Notes: generated by a model not told the origin, from the letters alone. Positions 27,058-35,990 are shown, numbered from the stretch's first letter. The stretch: 64,000 nucleotides of DNA from Clostridia bacterium (GCA_017517665.1 JAFWYP010000038.1:1-64000); one strand, 5' to 3'. Numbers and translations: made by a program.

Positions 27058-27522
27058 TTAAAGGTCTGATGTGCAGTTGGGGCACTTTGTTGCGCCGATT
27101 GCAATTTCACTCTTGCAGTAGGGGCATTCTTTGGTGGTGGGTGCTGCGGGAGCTTCTTCTTCCTTCTTCTTTGACTTATCGGCAATTGTATTGATTCCCT
27201 TAACAAGAAGGAATACAACAAATGCCATGATGAGGAAGTTGAGAATTGCACTGATGAAGTTGCCGTAGTTGAGAGTTGCGGCACCTGCTTCCTGAGCAGC
27301 AGCGAGAGTTGCATATTCACCGCCATCAAGAGCGATGAACAAATCTGCAAAGTTAATTCCCTTTGTTGCAAGGCTGATAACAGGCATTACAACATCGTCA
27401 ACAAGTGACTTTACGATTGCCTGGAATGCTCCGCCTACGATAACGCCGACTGCAAGGTCAATAACATTGCCTCTCATGATGAATTTTTTGAATTCGCCGA
27501 AAAATCCGTTTCCTTTTGCCAT
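27058..27522 (-). CDS. mscL: Large-conductance mechanosensitive channel with C-terminal zinc ribbon
   Basis: A 154-residue MscL. ATG 27522 is supported by GGAGG eight bases ahead and by the family start GFFGEFKKFIMRGNVIDLAVG. The two membrane helices flank a periplasmic loop, and the second ends in FLLVKGIN. A charged linker (KSKKKEEEAPAAP) leads to CPYC-x11-CPNC, a four-Cys zinc ribbon absent from classic MscL such as the E. coli protein. MscL is a pentameric emergency valve opened by membrane tension. The ribbon would lie in the cytoplasm at the end of the helical bundle and may bind a partner or metal. Confidence 0.9.
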   Translation of the reverse strand: MAKGNGFFGEFKKFIMRGNVIDLAVGVIVGGAFQAIVKSLVDDVVMPVISLATKGINFADLFIALDGGEYATLAAAQEAGAATLNYGNFISAILNFLIMAFVVFLLVKGINTIADKSKKKEEEAPAAPTTKECPYCKSEIAIGATKCPNCTSDL

Positions 27523-27556
27523 GATTATTACCTCCGAATTTTTTATTTTCCTATAT

Positions 27557-27585
27557 AATTTAGCAAATATTTTATAAAAGGTCAA
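27557..27585 (-). promoter_or_regulatory. Promoter for mscL
   Basis: On the minus strand TTGACC (27585-27580), 17 bases, TAAATT (27562-27557). It overlaps the stop codon region of the radical SAM gene and would make mscL independent of it. Confidence 0.5.
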
Positions 27586-28453
27586 CACCTTCAAGGTTAA
27601 AATTTGGAATATAATTTTCAGTTGATGACTCTTTGCACTGAAAATAACAGTTTTCAAAGCCGAGAGCAAGAATTTTATCCTTTACAATCTTATATTCCCT
27701 CGATGACAGCTTTCTGTCAATGGGCGGCATTTCCTTTGCCTTTCCGAATGGAGTATACTGCCTCATAACGCTGATATGAGTTTCTGTTGACAGATTCTCC
27801 GCTACCCACGAAAAAACCTTGACCGCCTGAGAAATATTACCCGGTAAAACCATATGGCGGACTATTATCCCCTTTTTCGCAATACCGTTTTCATCCGTTT
27901 CAATATCACCGACCTGACGGTACATTTCAAGTACGGCAGATGAAGCATAATCGAAATAATCCTCTGCATCCGAATATTTTTTTGCAGGTGCGGAGTCAAA
28001 ATATTTGATATCGGGCAAATAAATATCAACAAGACCTTCAAGCATTTTAAGTGTTTCCGACTTTTCATAGCCTGAAGAATTCCAAATAACCGGCACGGGT
28101 GATTTATATTCGGAAAGAACACTTGCCAGCATCGGTGCATAATGTGTGGGGGTTACAAGATTAAGATTATGAACACCCTTTTGAATAAGATTGTCAAAAA
28201 TCTTCATAAGTTCTTTTTCATTGACTTCCTTGCCGAATGCATCATGGCTGACTTCAAAATTCTGACAATATACACATCCGAGATTACATCCCGAAAAGAA
28301 AACCGTTCCCGAACCTTTTTCGCCGCTTATGCAGGGTTCTTCCCAGAAATGAGGTGCAGCACGGGCAACCTTGAAGCTTTCACCGACTCCGCAGATTCCA
28401 CGGTTTATATTTCTTTCCGCCGAACAATTACGGGGACATACAGAACATTTCAC
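27572..28453 (-). CDS. Radical SAM protein, PflA-like (COG1313 type)
   Basis: A 293-residue protein with a GTG start at 28453 and AAGAGG ahead. The N-terminus has a Cys-rich element (CSVCPRNCSAERN, then RGICGVG) followed by the radical SAM cluster motif CNLGCVYCQN near residue 55. The middle has the barrel segments LVTPTHYAP, VIWNSSGYE and DIYLPDIKY. This is the family often named putative pyruvate formate-lyase activating enzyme. Its real substrate is unknown, and no glycyl-radical enzyme lies nearby. It is the first gene of the minus-strand run and diverges from coaX. Confidence 0.85.
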   Translation of the reverse strand: MKCSVCPRNCSAERNINRGICGVGESFKVARAAPHFWEEPCISGEKGSGTVFFSGCNLGCVYCQNFEVSHDAFGKEVNEKELMKIFDNLIQKGVHNLNLVTPTHYAPMLASVLSEYKSPVPVIWNSSGYEKSETLKMLEGLVDIYLPDIKYFDSAPAKKYSDAEDYFDYASSAVLEMYRQVGDIETDENGIAKKGIIVRHMVLPGNISQAVKVFSWVAENLSTETHISVMRQYTPFGKAKEMPPIDRKLSSREYKIVKDKILALGFENCYFQCKESSTENYIPNFNLEGVDLL

Positions 28454-28526
28454 GATAAAACCTCTTAACTAATAATTTATATACATATTATACAATTATT
28501 TTTTATAAATGCAAGCTGATTTTTCG

Positions 28527-28555
28527 TTGCAATATACATAATCATAGTGTATAAT
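28527..28555 (+). promoter_or_regulatory. Sigma-A promoter for coaX
   Basis: TTGCAA (28527-28532), 17 bases, TATAAT (28550-28555). Transcription would start near 28562, which excludes the upstream in-frame ATG at 28547 as the start codon. Confidence 0.8.
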
Positions 28556-28585
28556 ATATTGGAATATTGCCGAAAGGGTGATTTG

Positions 28586-29356
28586 ATGCTTCTTACAATT
28601 GATATCGGTAACACTAACATAACAATCGGTGTTTATGACGGTGACGAGCTTGCGTTTATTTCAAGACTTGCAACCGACCGTTCAAGAACTCCCGACCAAT
28701 ATGCTATAGAATTCAGACAGATTTTTGATTTATATAACACGGAATGCAACAGCTTTTCGGGTTCGGCAATCAGCAGCGTTGTGCCCGAGCTTTCAGCAAC
28801 AATAAGCGAGGCTGTTGAAAAAATCACAAACAAGAAACCGATGATACTCGGACCCGGAATAAAAACCGGAATGAACATTTTGATTGACAACCCCGCACAA
28901 CTCGGCGCAGATTTGCTTGCAGGCTGTGTTGGTGCTGCGGCACTTTATCCTCTCCCCTGCCTTGTTATTGACCTCGGTACAGCAAGCAAGATAAGCGTTA
29001 TTGATAAAAACGGCGCTTTCTGCGGCTGCACGATTACACCCGGCATCGGAATTTCACTCGATGCACTTTCCGCAAGAACATCTCAGCTTCCGAATATCAG
29101 CCTTAAGACTCCTGCAAAAGCAATCGGCAAAAACACGATTGACTCCATGCAGTCGGGAACGGTTTTCGGCTATGCTTCAATGATAGACGGTCTTTGCGAA
29201 AAGCTTGAAGCTGAACTCGGCGACAAGGTTATGACAACCGTTGCAACGGGCGGTCTTGCACGCGACCTTATCAAAAGCTGCAAAAGAGATATAACTTTTA
29301 ACCGTGAGCTTACTCTCTACGGTCTTAAGGTTCTTTACGAAAAGAACAGGAAATAA
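28586..29356 (+). CDS. coaX: Type III pantothenate kinase
   Basis: A 256-residue CoaX. ATG 28586 follows AAAGGG and gives MLLTIDIGNTNITIGVYDG, the phosphate-1 loop of the family. Further motifs are SVVPELS, GPGIKTGMNI, DNPAQLGADLLAG, the catalytic-region CLVIDLGTASKISV and ITPGIGISLDAL. It phosphorylates pantothenate, the first step of coenzyme A synthesis, in a monovalent-cation-dependent way and without CoA feedback. A PanT-like vitamin transporter component lies downstream, which supports a linked pantothenate function. Confidence 0.93.
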   Translation: MLLTIDIGNTNITIGVYDGDELAFISRLATDRSRTPDQYAIEFRQIFDLYNTECNSFSGSAISSVVPELSATISEAVEKITNKKPMILGPGIKTGMNILIDNPAQLGADLLAGCVGAAALYPLPCLVIDLGTASKISVIDKNGAFCGCTITPGIGISLDALSARTSQLPNISLKTPAKAIGKNTIDSMQSGTVFGYASMIDGLCEKLEAELGDKVMTTVATGGLARDLIKSCKRDITFNRELTLYGLKVLYEKNRK

Positions 29357-29377
29357 TTAATTCGTCAAATTTTGCGT

Positions 29378-29527
29378 TGCATCCTGAAACAAGAATAATC
29401 ATGCTTTTTGAAAAGCACGCAGGTTAACGAGATGGATTTTCGTCAGACGGTTGAAAAAGCGGAGTTAATACGAGGTATTAACGAGCATTTTGATACCGTA
29501 TCACGGAAATACAGCCGTTAAGATGCA
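29378..29527 (+). promoter_or_regulatory. Structured leader RNA before the ECF S-component gene (class not recognised)
   Basis: The 210-base gap before the ECF gene contains nested pairing. TGCATC (29378-29383) pairs with GATGCA (29522-29527). Directly inside, TTAACG (29424-29429) pairs with CGTTAA (29516-29521). Branches include TGCTTT/AAAGCA with loop TTGA (29402-29417), GTTAATAC/GTATTAAC with loop GAG (29464-29482) and CCGT/ACGG (29496-29506). The helices share continuous 3' strands, as in a multi-way junction. No terminator follows, but AAGGAGG lies about 25 bases downstream, so translational control is possible. It lacks S-box, T-box, TPP, FMN or THF consensus elements that I know. Confidence 0.6.
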
Positions 29528-29566
29528 TCTTACTGTTTAGGGAGCAGCAGCAAGGAGGAATATATT

Positions 29567-30175
29567 ATGTCAAAATCATCCGCAATGAAACGAAACCTCA
29601 GCCTTGCACAGCTGGGACTGATGAGTGCGCTCATCATAGCAATGACCTTTGTGCCTTATCTCGGATACATCAGCTACGGTGCGCTGAGTATCACGCTGAT
29701 TCACATTCCCGTCATCATCGGTGCGTGTGTAATGGGTGCAAAAGGCGGCGCAATTCTCGGTACGGTTTGGGGCGTATCCTGCATTATCAAAGCAGTTCTC
29801 GCACCCCCTTCACCGCTTGAAGGTATCATCTTCAAGAATCCGGTTGTTGCACTTATTCCCAGAATTATCGCCGGCGCTGCGGCAGGTCTTGTTTTCACGC
29901 TTGTTGCAAAAAAAGACAAGAAAAAGCACATCGCATCGGGTCTCGGTGCAATTGCAGGCTGTCTTTGCAACACAATTTTCGTTATGGGCAGCATCTATGT
30001 CCTCTACGGCGAAAAATACGGTGCAGAACTCGGCATAGCTTCGGTTAACTTCGGCGGTCTGACGAACTACATTCTCGCCGCATTCGGAATCAATGCCGTT
30101 ATCGAAATCATCGTTGCAATCGTTATTGCAATCCCCGTAAGCCTTGCATTAAGAAAGGTAAGAACAAAAATATAA
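29567..30175 (+). CDS. ECF transporter substrate-binding (S) component, PanT-like
   Basis: A 202-residue membrane protein with five to six hydrophobic segments. The pattern ITLIHIPVIIGACVMGAKGG, then WGVSCIIKAVLAPPSP and NPVVALIPRIIAG, is typical of pantothenate-type S components of energy-coupling factor transporters. These bind the vitamin and use a shared EcfA/T module encoded elsewhere. AAGGAGG precedes the ATG. The neighbouring coaX supports pantothenate as substrate. The 210-base leader suggests regulation by RNA. The downstream metA follows closely, so another ligand is possible. Confidence 0.75.
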   Translation: MSKSSAMKRNLSLAQLGLMSALIIAMTFVPYLGYISYGALSITLIHIPVIIGACVMGAKGGAILGTVWGVSCIIKAVLAPPSPLEGIIFKNPVVALIPRIIAGAAAGLVFTLVAKKDKKKHIASGLGAIAGCLCNTIFVMGSIYVLYGEKYGAELGIASVNFGGLTNYILAAFGINAVIEIIVAIVIAIPVSLALRKVRTKI

Positions 30176-30200
30176 ATCATATTGAAAGACGGTGAACCGG

Positions 30201-31115
30201 TTGCCAATTAAAATAGCAAATGAGCTTCCCGCACATCATGCTCTCGAATCGGAAAACATCTTTGTTATGACCGAAGACAGAGCAATGAAGCAGGATATCA
30301 GACCGCTTTATATTCTGATACTCAATCTCATGCCCACAAAAATCGAAACGGAAACACAGATTTTAAGACTCCTGAGCAACTCTCCTCTTCAGGTTGAAAT
30401 CGAGCTTCTGCAGGTTAAGTCCCACAAATCCAAAAACACCTCTCAGGAACATATGCTCAAATTCTATAAAACCTTCGACGAAATCTGCCATAAAAAATAT
30501 GACGGTCTTATCGTTACGGGTGCACCCGTTGAGCTTCTTGATTTTGAGCAGGTTGATTATTGGGATGAGCTTTGCGAAATTTTTGAGTGGAGTAAAAAGA
30601 ATGTTTATTCCACATTCCACATCTGCTGGGGTGCTCAGGCGGCTTTGTATTATCATTACGGCGTGCCGAAATATCCGCTTGAAGAAAAGCTTTTCGGAGT
30701 TTTTCCTCATAAATGTCTCGATACATATCACCCTCTCATGAGGGGGGTTGATGATGTTTTCTATGTACCTCATTCAAGACACACCGAAAACAGAAGAAGC
30801 GACATTGCACTTGTTAAGGATTTGCAGATTCTTTCATATTCGGACTACGCAGGCGTTCATCTGGTTTCCGATATGGACTGCAGACAGTTTTTTGCAACAG
30901 GTCATTCCGAATATGACAGAGAAACATTGGCAAGAGAATATTTCAGGGATATTAATAAAGGTCTTGATATAAAAGTTCCGTTCAACTATTTCCCCGGCGA
31001 TGACCCGTCAATGATGCCGAAAATGAGTTGGAAAGGAACGGCAAATCTGCTGTTTACCAATTGGCTTAACTATTTCGTATATCAGAAAACACCCTACGAT
31101 TTAAGCACGCTCTAA
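30201..31115 (+). CDS. metA: Homoserine O-acetyltransferase (MetA type)
   Basis: A 304-residue MetA. The TTG at 30201 gives [12 protein letters not shown], the usual start of the family; an in-frame GTG at 30192 is an alternative. Motifs are [13 protein letters not shown], the [16 protein letters not shown] segment, the catalytic Cys in [16 protein letters not shown], and the His/Glu in FATGHSEYD. The Glu in TGAPVE is where succinyl-CoA-using enzymes have Gly; Glu predicts acetyl-CoA use. It acylates homoserine for methionine synthesis. It begins about 25 bases after the ECF gene and is probably cotranscribed with it. Confidence 0.9.
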   Translation: MPIKIANELPAHHALESENIFVMTEDRAMKQDIRPLYILILNLMPTKIETETQILRLLSNSPLQVEIELLQVKSHKSKNTSQEHMLKFYKTFDEICHKKYDGLIVTGAPVELLDFEQVDYWDELCEIFEWSKKNVYSTFHICWGAQAALYYHYGVPKYPLEEKLFGVFPHKCLDTYHPLMRGVDDVFYVPHSRHTENRRSDIALVKDLQILSYSDYAGVHLVSDMDCRQFFATGHSEYDRETLAREYFRDINKGLDIKVPFNYFPGDDPSMMPKMSWKGTANLLFTNWLNYFVYQKTPYDLSTL

Positions 31116-31123
31116 AAAAACAA

Positions 31124-31149
31124 AGGCGGGATATATCCGTATCCCGCCT
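31124..31149. terminator. Bidirectional terminator
   Basis: AGGCGGGATA (31124-31133) pairs with TATCCCGCCT (31140-31149), with an A-run on the left and TTTT on the right. It serves metA and the convergent DUF1294 gene. Confidence 0.85.
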
Positions 31150-31154
31150 GACTT

Positions 31155-31445
31155 TTAAAGAATATTTAATTCCCCGAAAATCAACACACAGGCAATCACC
31201 GCATGAAGTGCAATTTCAAGCGGAAGTCCTATCATGAATTTTTTGTGCTTTGTTTTATGTCTGATAGTTTTCATCGTAACATACATAGGCAATGCACCGC
31301 CAAAAAGTCCCACAAGCATGAGAGTTGCCTCGGGTATTCTCCATGCATCTCTTTTGGCTTTTGCCTTATCGGCAATTGTCATGACAATCGCAACCAACGA
31401 GATAACAGCAAGATAAATAATAAGTAATTTTGAAAATAATGACAT
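31155..31445 (-). CDS. DUF1294 family small membrane protein
   Basis: A 96-residue protein. ATG 31445 is preceded by AAAGGA and starts a hydrophobic helix (LFSKLLIIYLAVISLVAIVM). Then follow DKAKAKRDAWRIPEATLM, GLFGGALPMYVTMKTIRHKTKHKKFMIGLP and a final helix, the DUF1294 pattern with conserved R-x-P-E and H-K-T-x-H-K. The family is a two- to three-helix membrane protein of unknown role. It lies divergent to the lipoprotein gene at 31501. Confidence 0.8.
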   Translation of the reverse strand: MSLFSKLLIIYLAVISLVAIVMTIADKAKAKRDAWRIPEATLMLVGLFGGALPMYVTMKTIRHKTKHKKFMIGLPLEIALHAVIACVLIFGELNIL

Positions 31446-31500
31446 TTTAAACAGTCCTTTAAAATAGATTATAGTTGACAAACAATGAAAGGAACTTCTT

Positions 31501-32709
31501 ATGAAAAAACTCATCCCTTTCATGATGATTATATGCTTTTTACTATCATCATGTCAACTGATAAAAGGAGAAAAGCCGCAAGAATTAAACAGCTCCGAAG
31601 AATTAAGAGGTGTCTGGATTTCGTGCTATGACCATGTAAACGCTTCCGGCAAATCCGAAACGGAGTACCTTGCCGAAACGGACAAAATGTTTGAAACAAT
31701 AAAAAACTGCGGTCTTAACACGACATTTGTTCATCTCAGAGCGTTTTCCGATGCTTTTTATGAATCGGATATTTTTCCGTATTCCTCATATATAGCAGGC
31801 AGTCAGGGGGCATCACTCCCCTTTGACCCGTTTGAAATCATGCTCAAAAGCGCGGAAAAACACGGTATATCCGTTCACGGCTGGATAAACCCCTTCAGAA
31901 TTTCAACAAAAACGGACGCATCGGCATTATGCGAAAACAATCCCGCAAAGAAAATTCTTAATTCAGGCAATGCGGAGGGAGAAATCTGTGTTCTCAATAA
32001 CGGAATTTATTATAATCCCACCTGCGAATCAAACCACAAGCTTATTCTTGACGGGATAAGAGAAATCATTGAGAAATATGACATTGACGGCATTCACATT
32101 GATGATTATTTTTATCCGTCAACCGATGAAGAAATTGACCGAAAACAGTATGAAAGATACCTGTCACAAGGCGGCGGGCTTTCTCTTCCCGAATGGAGAA
32201 AATCCAACATCAACGCATTTGTTGCAGCGCTTTATTCGACGGTTAAATCAGAAGATGAAGATTTAACCGTAAGCATAAGCCCTGCGGCAAACACCGAAAC
32301 CAATGAAAAAGAGCTTTATGCCGATTGCGGTTTATGGTTATCTTCCGAAGGATATGCGGATTTGATTATTCCGCAGATTTATTTCGGCTTCAACCATAAA
32401 ACCCTTCCCTTTTCCGAAACTTTGGAAAAATGGAGTTCATTTGAAAGAAATCCGTCAGTTAAACTTGCCTGCGGTATTGCGGCATATAAATGCGATGAAA
32501 ACTGCGGTTATCTTGATGATAACGAAAAAAACGACTGGCAAAGCAATAAAAACAACCTTGCAAATCAGGTAAGCTTTATAAGAGAAAGCAGCAGATATTG
32601 CGGCTTTGTTGTTTTTTCATACAAAGACCTGATAAACGAAAATTGCAAAGAAGAAATCAAAAACATAACAGATATAATCAAAACGGAGAAAACGGATGAA
32701 AAAAGATAA
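31501..32709 (+). CDS. Lipoprotein with GH10-like (GHL10) glycosidase domain
   Basis: A 402-residue secreted lipoprotein: signal MKKLIPFMMIICFLLSSC with lipobox LSSC (Cys 18). The barrel shows ELRGVWISCYDHVN, TTFVHLRAFSDAFYES, HGWINPFRIS, DGIHIDDYFYP and ADLIIPQIYFGF, features of the GHL10/DUF187 family, whose members cleave denuded glycan strands of peptidoglycan or related polymers. It overlaps the following wall amidase gene by 14 bases, so the two enzymes are probably made together and act on the cell wall. Substrate is inferred. Confidence 0.85.
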   Translation: MKKLIPFMMIICFLLSSCQLIKGEKPQELNSSEELRGVWISCYDHVNASGKSETEYLAETDKMFETIKNCGLNTTFVHLRAFSDAFYESDIFPYSSYIAGSQGASLPFDPFEIMLKSAEKHGISVHGWINPFRISTKTDASALCENNPAKKILNSGNAEGEICVLNNGIYYNPTCESNHKLILDGIREIIEKYDIDGIHIDDYFYPSTDEEIDRKQYERYLSQGGGLSLPEWRKSNINAFVAALYSTVKSEDEDLTVSISPAANTETNEKELYADCGLWLSSEGYADLIIPQIYFGFNHKTLPFSETLEKWSSFERNPSVKLACGIAAYKCDENCGYLDDNEKNDWQSNKNNLANQVSFIRESSRYCGFVVFSYKDLINENCKEEIKNITDIIKTEKTDEKR

Positions 32710-35620
32710 AATACTCATAGGCGCCATAATCGGAATTCTTGTTATTATAATCGCCATTGTCGCGGCTATGTTTGCAACAGGAAAGTTCGATGTTTTCAAA
32801 AAAGAGGAAACAACAGAAATAACCACCATACCGGTAACAGAAACCACAACGGAAACTTCCGCAACGGGCAGACCGAAAACACCTGTCCCCTCTTCAATAG
32901 TTGCCGCTGTATATTCGGATTATTCGGAAAACAGCAATTCAGAGCTTGCAAGCTTTGCAAAGCTCGGATTTAACACCGTTATTTTTGAACTTAACAAAGA
33001 AAATACCGACAAGGTTGCGGCTCTTCTCGAAACTGCCAAAGCTCTCAATCTTTACTACGGTGTCAGAGCGGATATATCGGAAAAATCCGATTATGCAGTT
33101 TCGTTTATCGAAAAGCACAACGCGGATTTCATTATCTTAAGCGGTCTTGACGAAACAATCGGAAACTATTTTTCTTTAATGACGGAAACCTGTGAAAAAA
33201 TCAAAAGCATTGATTCTGTTATGCAGACGGGAATCGAACCCGTCTATGTTTCCAAAACATCAGCACCGTTGATTATGCTCACATCTTTGGGCAAAGCCGA
33301 TTTTGTTTTTCTTTCGCATGACAGTTCTCAAAATTCAGCTTTTGAAACCGCGCAGACCTTATGGAATGAAAAGACAAGCCCTCTCTGGATTTGCCACGAC
33401 CTTAAAGGCATCTCCTCATATTCAACGGATAAGGCATCAAAAATGATTGAAACAGTATCAAAATCAGCCGATATGTCCCTTTGCAGAGGTCTTGCGTTCA
33501 TGCCCTATTCGGAAATTTCAAAAGCTTCCGGAACGAGCGCGGAAATTGTTCTGAATTACATTCAGAAGCGCGATACATATCTGCTTGACAAAGAATTCAA
33601 AATAACCAACCACCAAAAAACAAGTTTTACCGTTGAGCAGTCATCCGTAACATTCAGAGGAACGAGCAGTCCTGCTTATGACCTTATCTGTAACGGACAA
33701 AAAATGACGGTTGCAAAAACTGGTGATTTTTCCGTTGACTGTCAGCTTTCTCCCGGCAAAAACACAATAAAGTTTGAACACAAAGGAAAAACATACAATT
33801 ACGAAGTCACATACAAAATCAAGCTTCTCAAATCCGTTTCACCCTCCGAGGATATCTCAGTACCGAGTGAAATGATGATTGAAGTTTCTGCCGTTGCACA
33901 CAAAAAAGCAACGCTTACGGTTACATGGAATGGTAAAAACTACCCCATGAGTCTTGCTGACAGCGGCAATGAAGAAGATACGGTTGATAAAGAATCCGAT
34001 TTCGGAACCTTCACCGCATCTCTGACTGCGCCGAAAGGTACGGACAAAGTGCAAAAGCTCGGCAAATATAAAATTACGGCAAAATACAGCGGTCTGACTG
34101 AAACAATGAACGGCGCAAGTATTTCCGTTAGTGCAAATGAAATAGTTATCCCTCCTCCACCTCCTACGGAAAAGCCGACCACAACCACCACAACGCAAAA
34201 GCCCACGGAAGCAGCAAGCGAAACGGCTTCGGAAACCAATGCTTCTCCGAGCGAAAGCGGTACTGCCATTCAGGATAATTCCACGCAGACAACCGAAAAA
34301 GAAACGACTGTTTCCACTCAGCAGACACCCACTCTTTCCGATAAGGACAGACTTCAGAAATATTTTTATACCGAAAACTACGGTCTCGGAACAGCAACAA
34401 TCTGCGAGATTATTGAAGATTATGTTGAAGCCTATCCGGGCAACACAACGAGTACCTTCTCCGTTCCCGACTGTTCTCCGCTTCTTAAAGGTACGGTTGA
34501 CTATGTTAAAACCTCATCAACCTTTGACGGAGACAAATACTATATTCTTTCATCGGGAATAAAGGTTGCTCAGCAAAGAGAAGAAAGACTTGCATCAGGC
34601 AAGGAAGGCGCAATAACACATGTAAGCATTAAAAGCGGTTATGTTATGCCGAAAAACAGCATCAAGGTTGTTTCAAGCAGCACATCAAACGGAAATACGG
34701 TTATAAAGCTCGATATGAACAGAACTGTTGCTTTCAATGCAAAGCTTCTTGGTCAGACATACAGCAACTACAACAGCCGTCCCGTAAGAGTATCTTCACT
34801 TAACTGCACGGGAATTGAATTCGTTTTCAGCGATACCGTTAATGCAGAAGGAAAAATCAACGTTTCAAACGGAGTATGCGCAGGCGGAAAGTGGACATCC
34901 GATTCCTCCAAATCAACCGTAACCCTTACTCTTGAACTCGCAAGCAAGGGTAAATTCTACGGTTTTCATTATGAATATGATAAAGATGGTTATCTTGTTA
35001 TAACAATCAAGCACAAGCCGTCATCTTCGCTCAGCGGTTACACAATCATGCTCGACCCCGGTCACGGAGGAATTGACCCCGGTGCAATATGTGCCGTTAC
35101 CTCTTCAAGCTTCGGAAATGAAAAAGATATTAATCTTTCACTCGCAACGAAAATAAAAGACCTCCTTGAAGCAGAGGGAGCAAAGGTCATAATGACAAGA
35201 ACAACGGATAAGTGGGTATGCTATACCGACAGAAATGCGGCAGTCAGAAATTCAGAACCTGATATGTTTATTGCCGTTCACTGCGACTCGAGTAACACGG
35301 CATCCGCTATGGGTACTTCCGCTTATTATTACAGGGCATATTCACAACCCCTTGCAAAAGCCGTTCATGAAAGCATTGTAAAAGCATATAAAACAAAAAT
35401 ATATGCGGACAAACCCGAAAGCACTTTAAGCAAGGTAAGCAGAGGCTCGGATTTCTATGCATTCAGAGTAACAAGGGTTGAAGAATGCCCCGCAATTCTC
35501 ATTGAATACGGTTTTGTTTCCAACATCTCTGAATGTCAGGTATTGCAGGACGCCGGCAACAGAGATATCCTTGCCGCGGCAACGGTTGAAGGAATAAAGA
35601 ATTATATCAGCGCGAGCTGA
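32696..35620 (+). CDS. Membrane-anchored wall protein: TIM-barrel-like domain plus amidase_3
   Basis: A 974-residue protein. Residues 7-28 form a membrane anchor, followed by a Thr-rich linker. About residues 63-300 resemble a glycosidase-type barrel (SIVAAVYSDYSENSNSELAS, LGFNTVIFEL). About 305-480 are Ig-like beta segments, 480-555 a Pro/Thr/Ser linker with poly-Pro and poly-Thr, and 600-775 an AMIN-like beta domain. The C-terminus is an amidase_3 with IMLDPGHGGIDPG, a Glu in GNEKDINL, FIAVHCDSS and AILIEYGFVSN. It should cut peptidoglycan stem peptides from glycan strands. Its last 14 bases overlap the tail of the convergent gene. Confidence 0.85.
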   Translation: MKKDKILIGAIIGILVIIIAIVAAMFATGKFDVFKKEETTEITTIPVTETTTETSATGRPKTPVPSSIVAAVYSDYSENSNSELASFAKLGFNTVIFELNKENTDKVAALLETAKALNLYYGVRADISEKSDYAVSFIEKHNADFIILSGLDETIGNYFSLMTETCEKIKSIDSVMQTGIEPVYVSKTSAPLIMLTSLGKADFVFLSHDSSQNSAFETAQTLWNEKTSPLWICHDLKGISSYSTDKASKMIETVSKSADMSLCRGLAFMPYSEISKASGTSAEIVLNYIQKRDTYLLDKEFKITNHQKTSFTVEQSSVTFRGTSSPAYDLICNGQKMTVAKTGDFSVDCQLSPGKNTIKFEHKGKTYNYEVTYKIKLLKSVSPSEDISVPSEMMIEVSAVAHKKATLTVTWNGKNYPMSLADSGNEEDTVDKESDFGTFTASLTAPKGTDKVQKLGKYKITAKYSGLTETMNGASISVSANEIVIPPPPPTEKPTTTTTTQKPTEAASETASETNASPSESGTAIQDNSTQTTEKETTVSTQQTPTLSDKDRLQKYFYTENYGLGTATICEIIEDYVEAYPGNTTSTFSVPDCSPLLKGTVDYVKTSSTFDGDKYYILSSGIKVAQQREERLASGKEGAITHVSIKSGYVMPKNSIKVVSSSTSNGNTVIKLDMNRTVAFNAKLLGQTYSNYNSRPVRVSSLNCTGIEFVFSDTVNAEGKINVSNGVCAGGKWTSDSSKSTVTLTLELASKGKFYGFHYEYDKDGYLVITIKHKPSSSLSGYTIMLDPGHGGIDPGAICAVTSSSFGNEKDINLSLATKIKDLLEAEGAKVIMTRTTDKWVCYTDRNAAVRNSEPDMFIAVHCDSSNTASAMGTSAYYYRAYSQPLAKAVHESIVKAYKTKIYADKPESTLSKVSRGSDFYAFRVTRVEECPAILIEYGFVSNISECQVLQDAGNRDILAAATVEGIKNYISAS

Positions 35621-35990
35621 GTCTTTTTTCAATCTGCGAACAAATAAAATACGCAGGTATGCTCAGGAAAAACCATCCAACCGTAAAAAACGGGCAAATC
35701 TGACCGAAGAGGTTTAACGGTTTTTCCGAGTAATCCCACACATTCCAGCCGAGACCAACATTCACTATCATACCGACGGTGAATTCAAGTCCCGTTATAA
35801 CTGCCGCACCGATAAGACACCGAGAAATCAGACCAATTTTTTTGTTCTTATTGACGGCATTGAGTATCACAAGGACAACTCCTCCCGTGAGCGCCATTGT
35901 CCAGTGCGTATAGCCTCTTACAGCAACCTCAATCAAGCCGTAGGCAAACGCACCGATACCGAAACAGATTAAGTATTCTTTGAATTTCAA
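35607..35990 (-). CDS. Putative ABC transporter permease-like membrane protein (CmpB family)
   Basis: A 127-residue protein with four hydrophobic segments and the family elements YGLIEVAVRGYTHWTMALTGG near the N-terminus and LNLFGQICPFFTVGWFFLSIP near the C-terminus. This is the PF06541-type family named putative ABC-transporter permease, though its transport role is unproven and no ATPase is adjacent. Its stop lies inside the end of the amidase gene (14-base tail-to-tail overlap). It is divergent from the sulfatase maturase gene, 41 bases away. Confidence 0.75.
   Translation of the reverse strand: MKFKEYLICFGIGAFAYGLIEVAVRGYTHWTMALTGGVVLVILNAVNKNKKIGLISRCLIGAAVITGLEFTVGMIVNVGLGWNVWDYSEKPLNLFGQICPFFTVGWFFLSIPAYFICSQIEKRLSSR

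Noticed and set aside
29357..29566. S-box or T-box upstream of the ECF/metA unit
   Set aside because: Neither the S-box core nor a TGGTACCGCG element is present.
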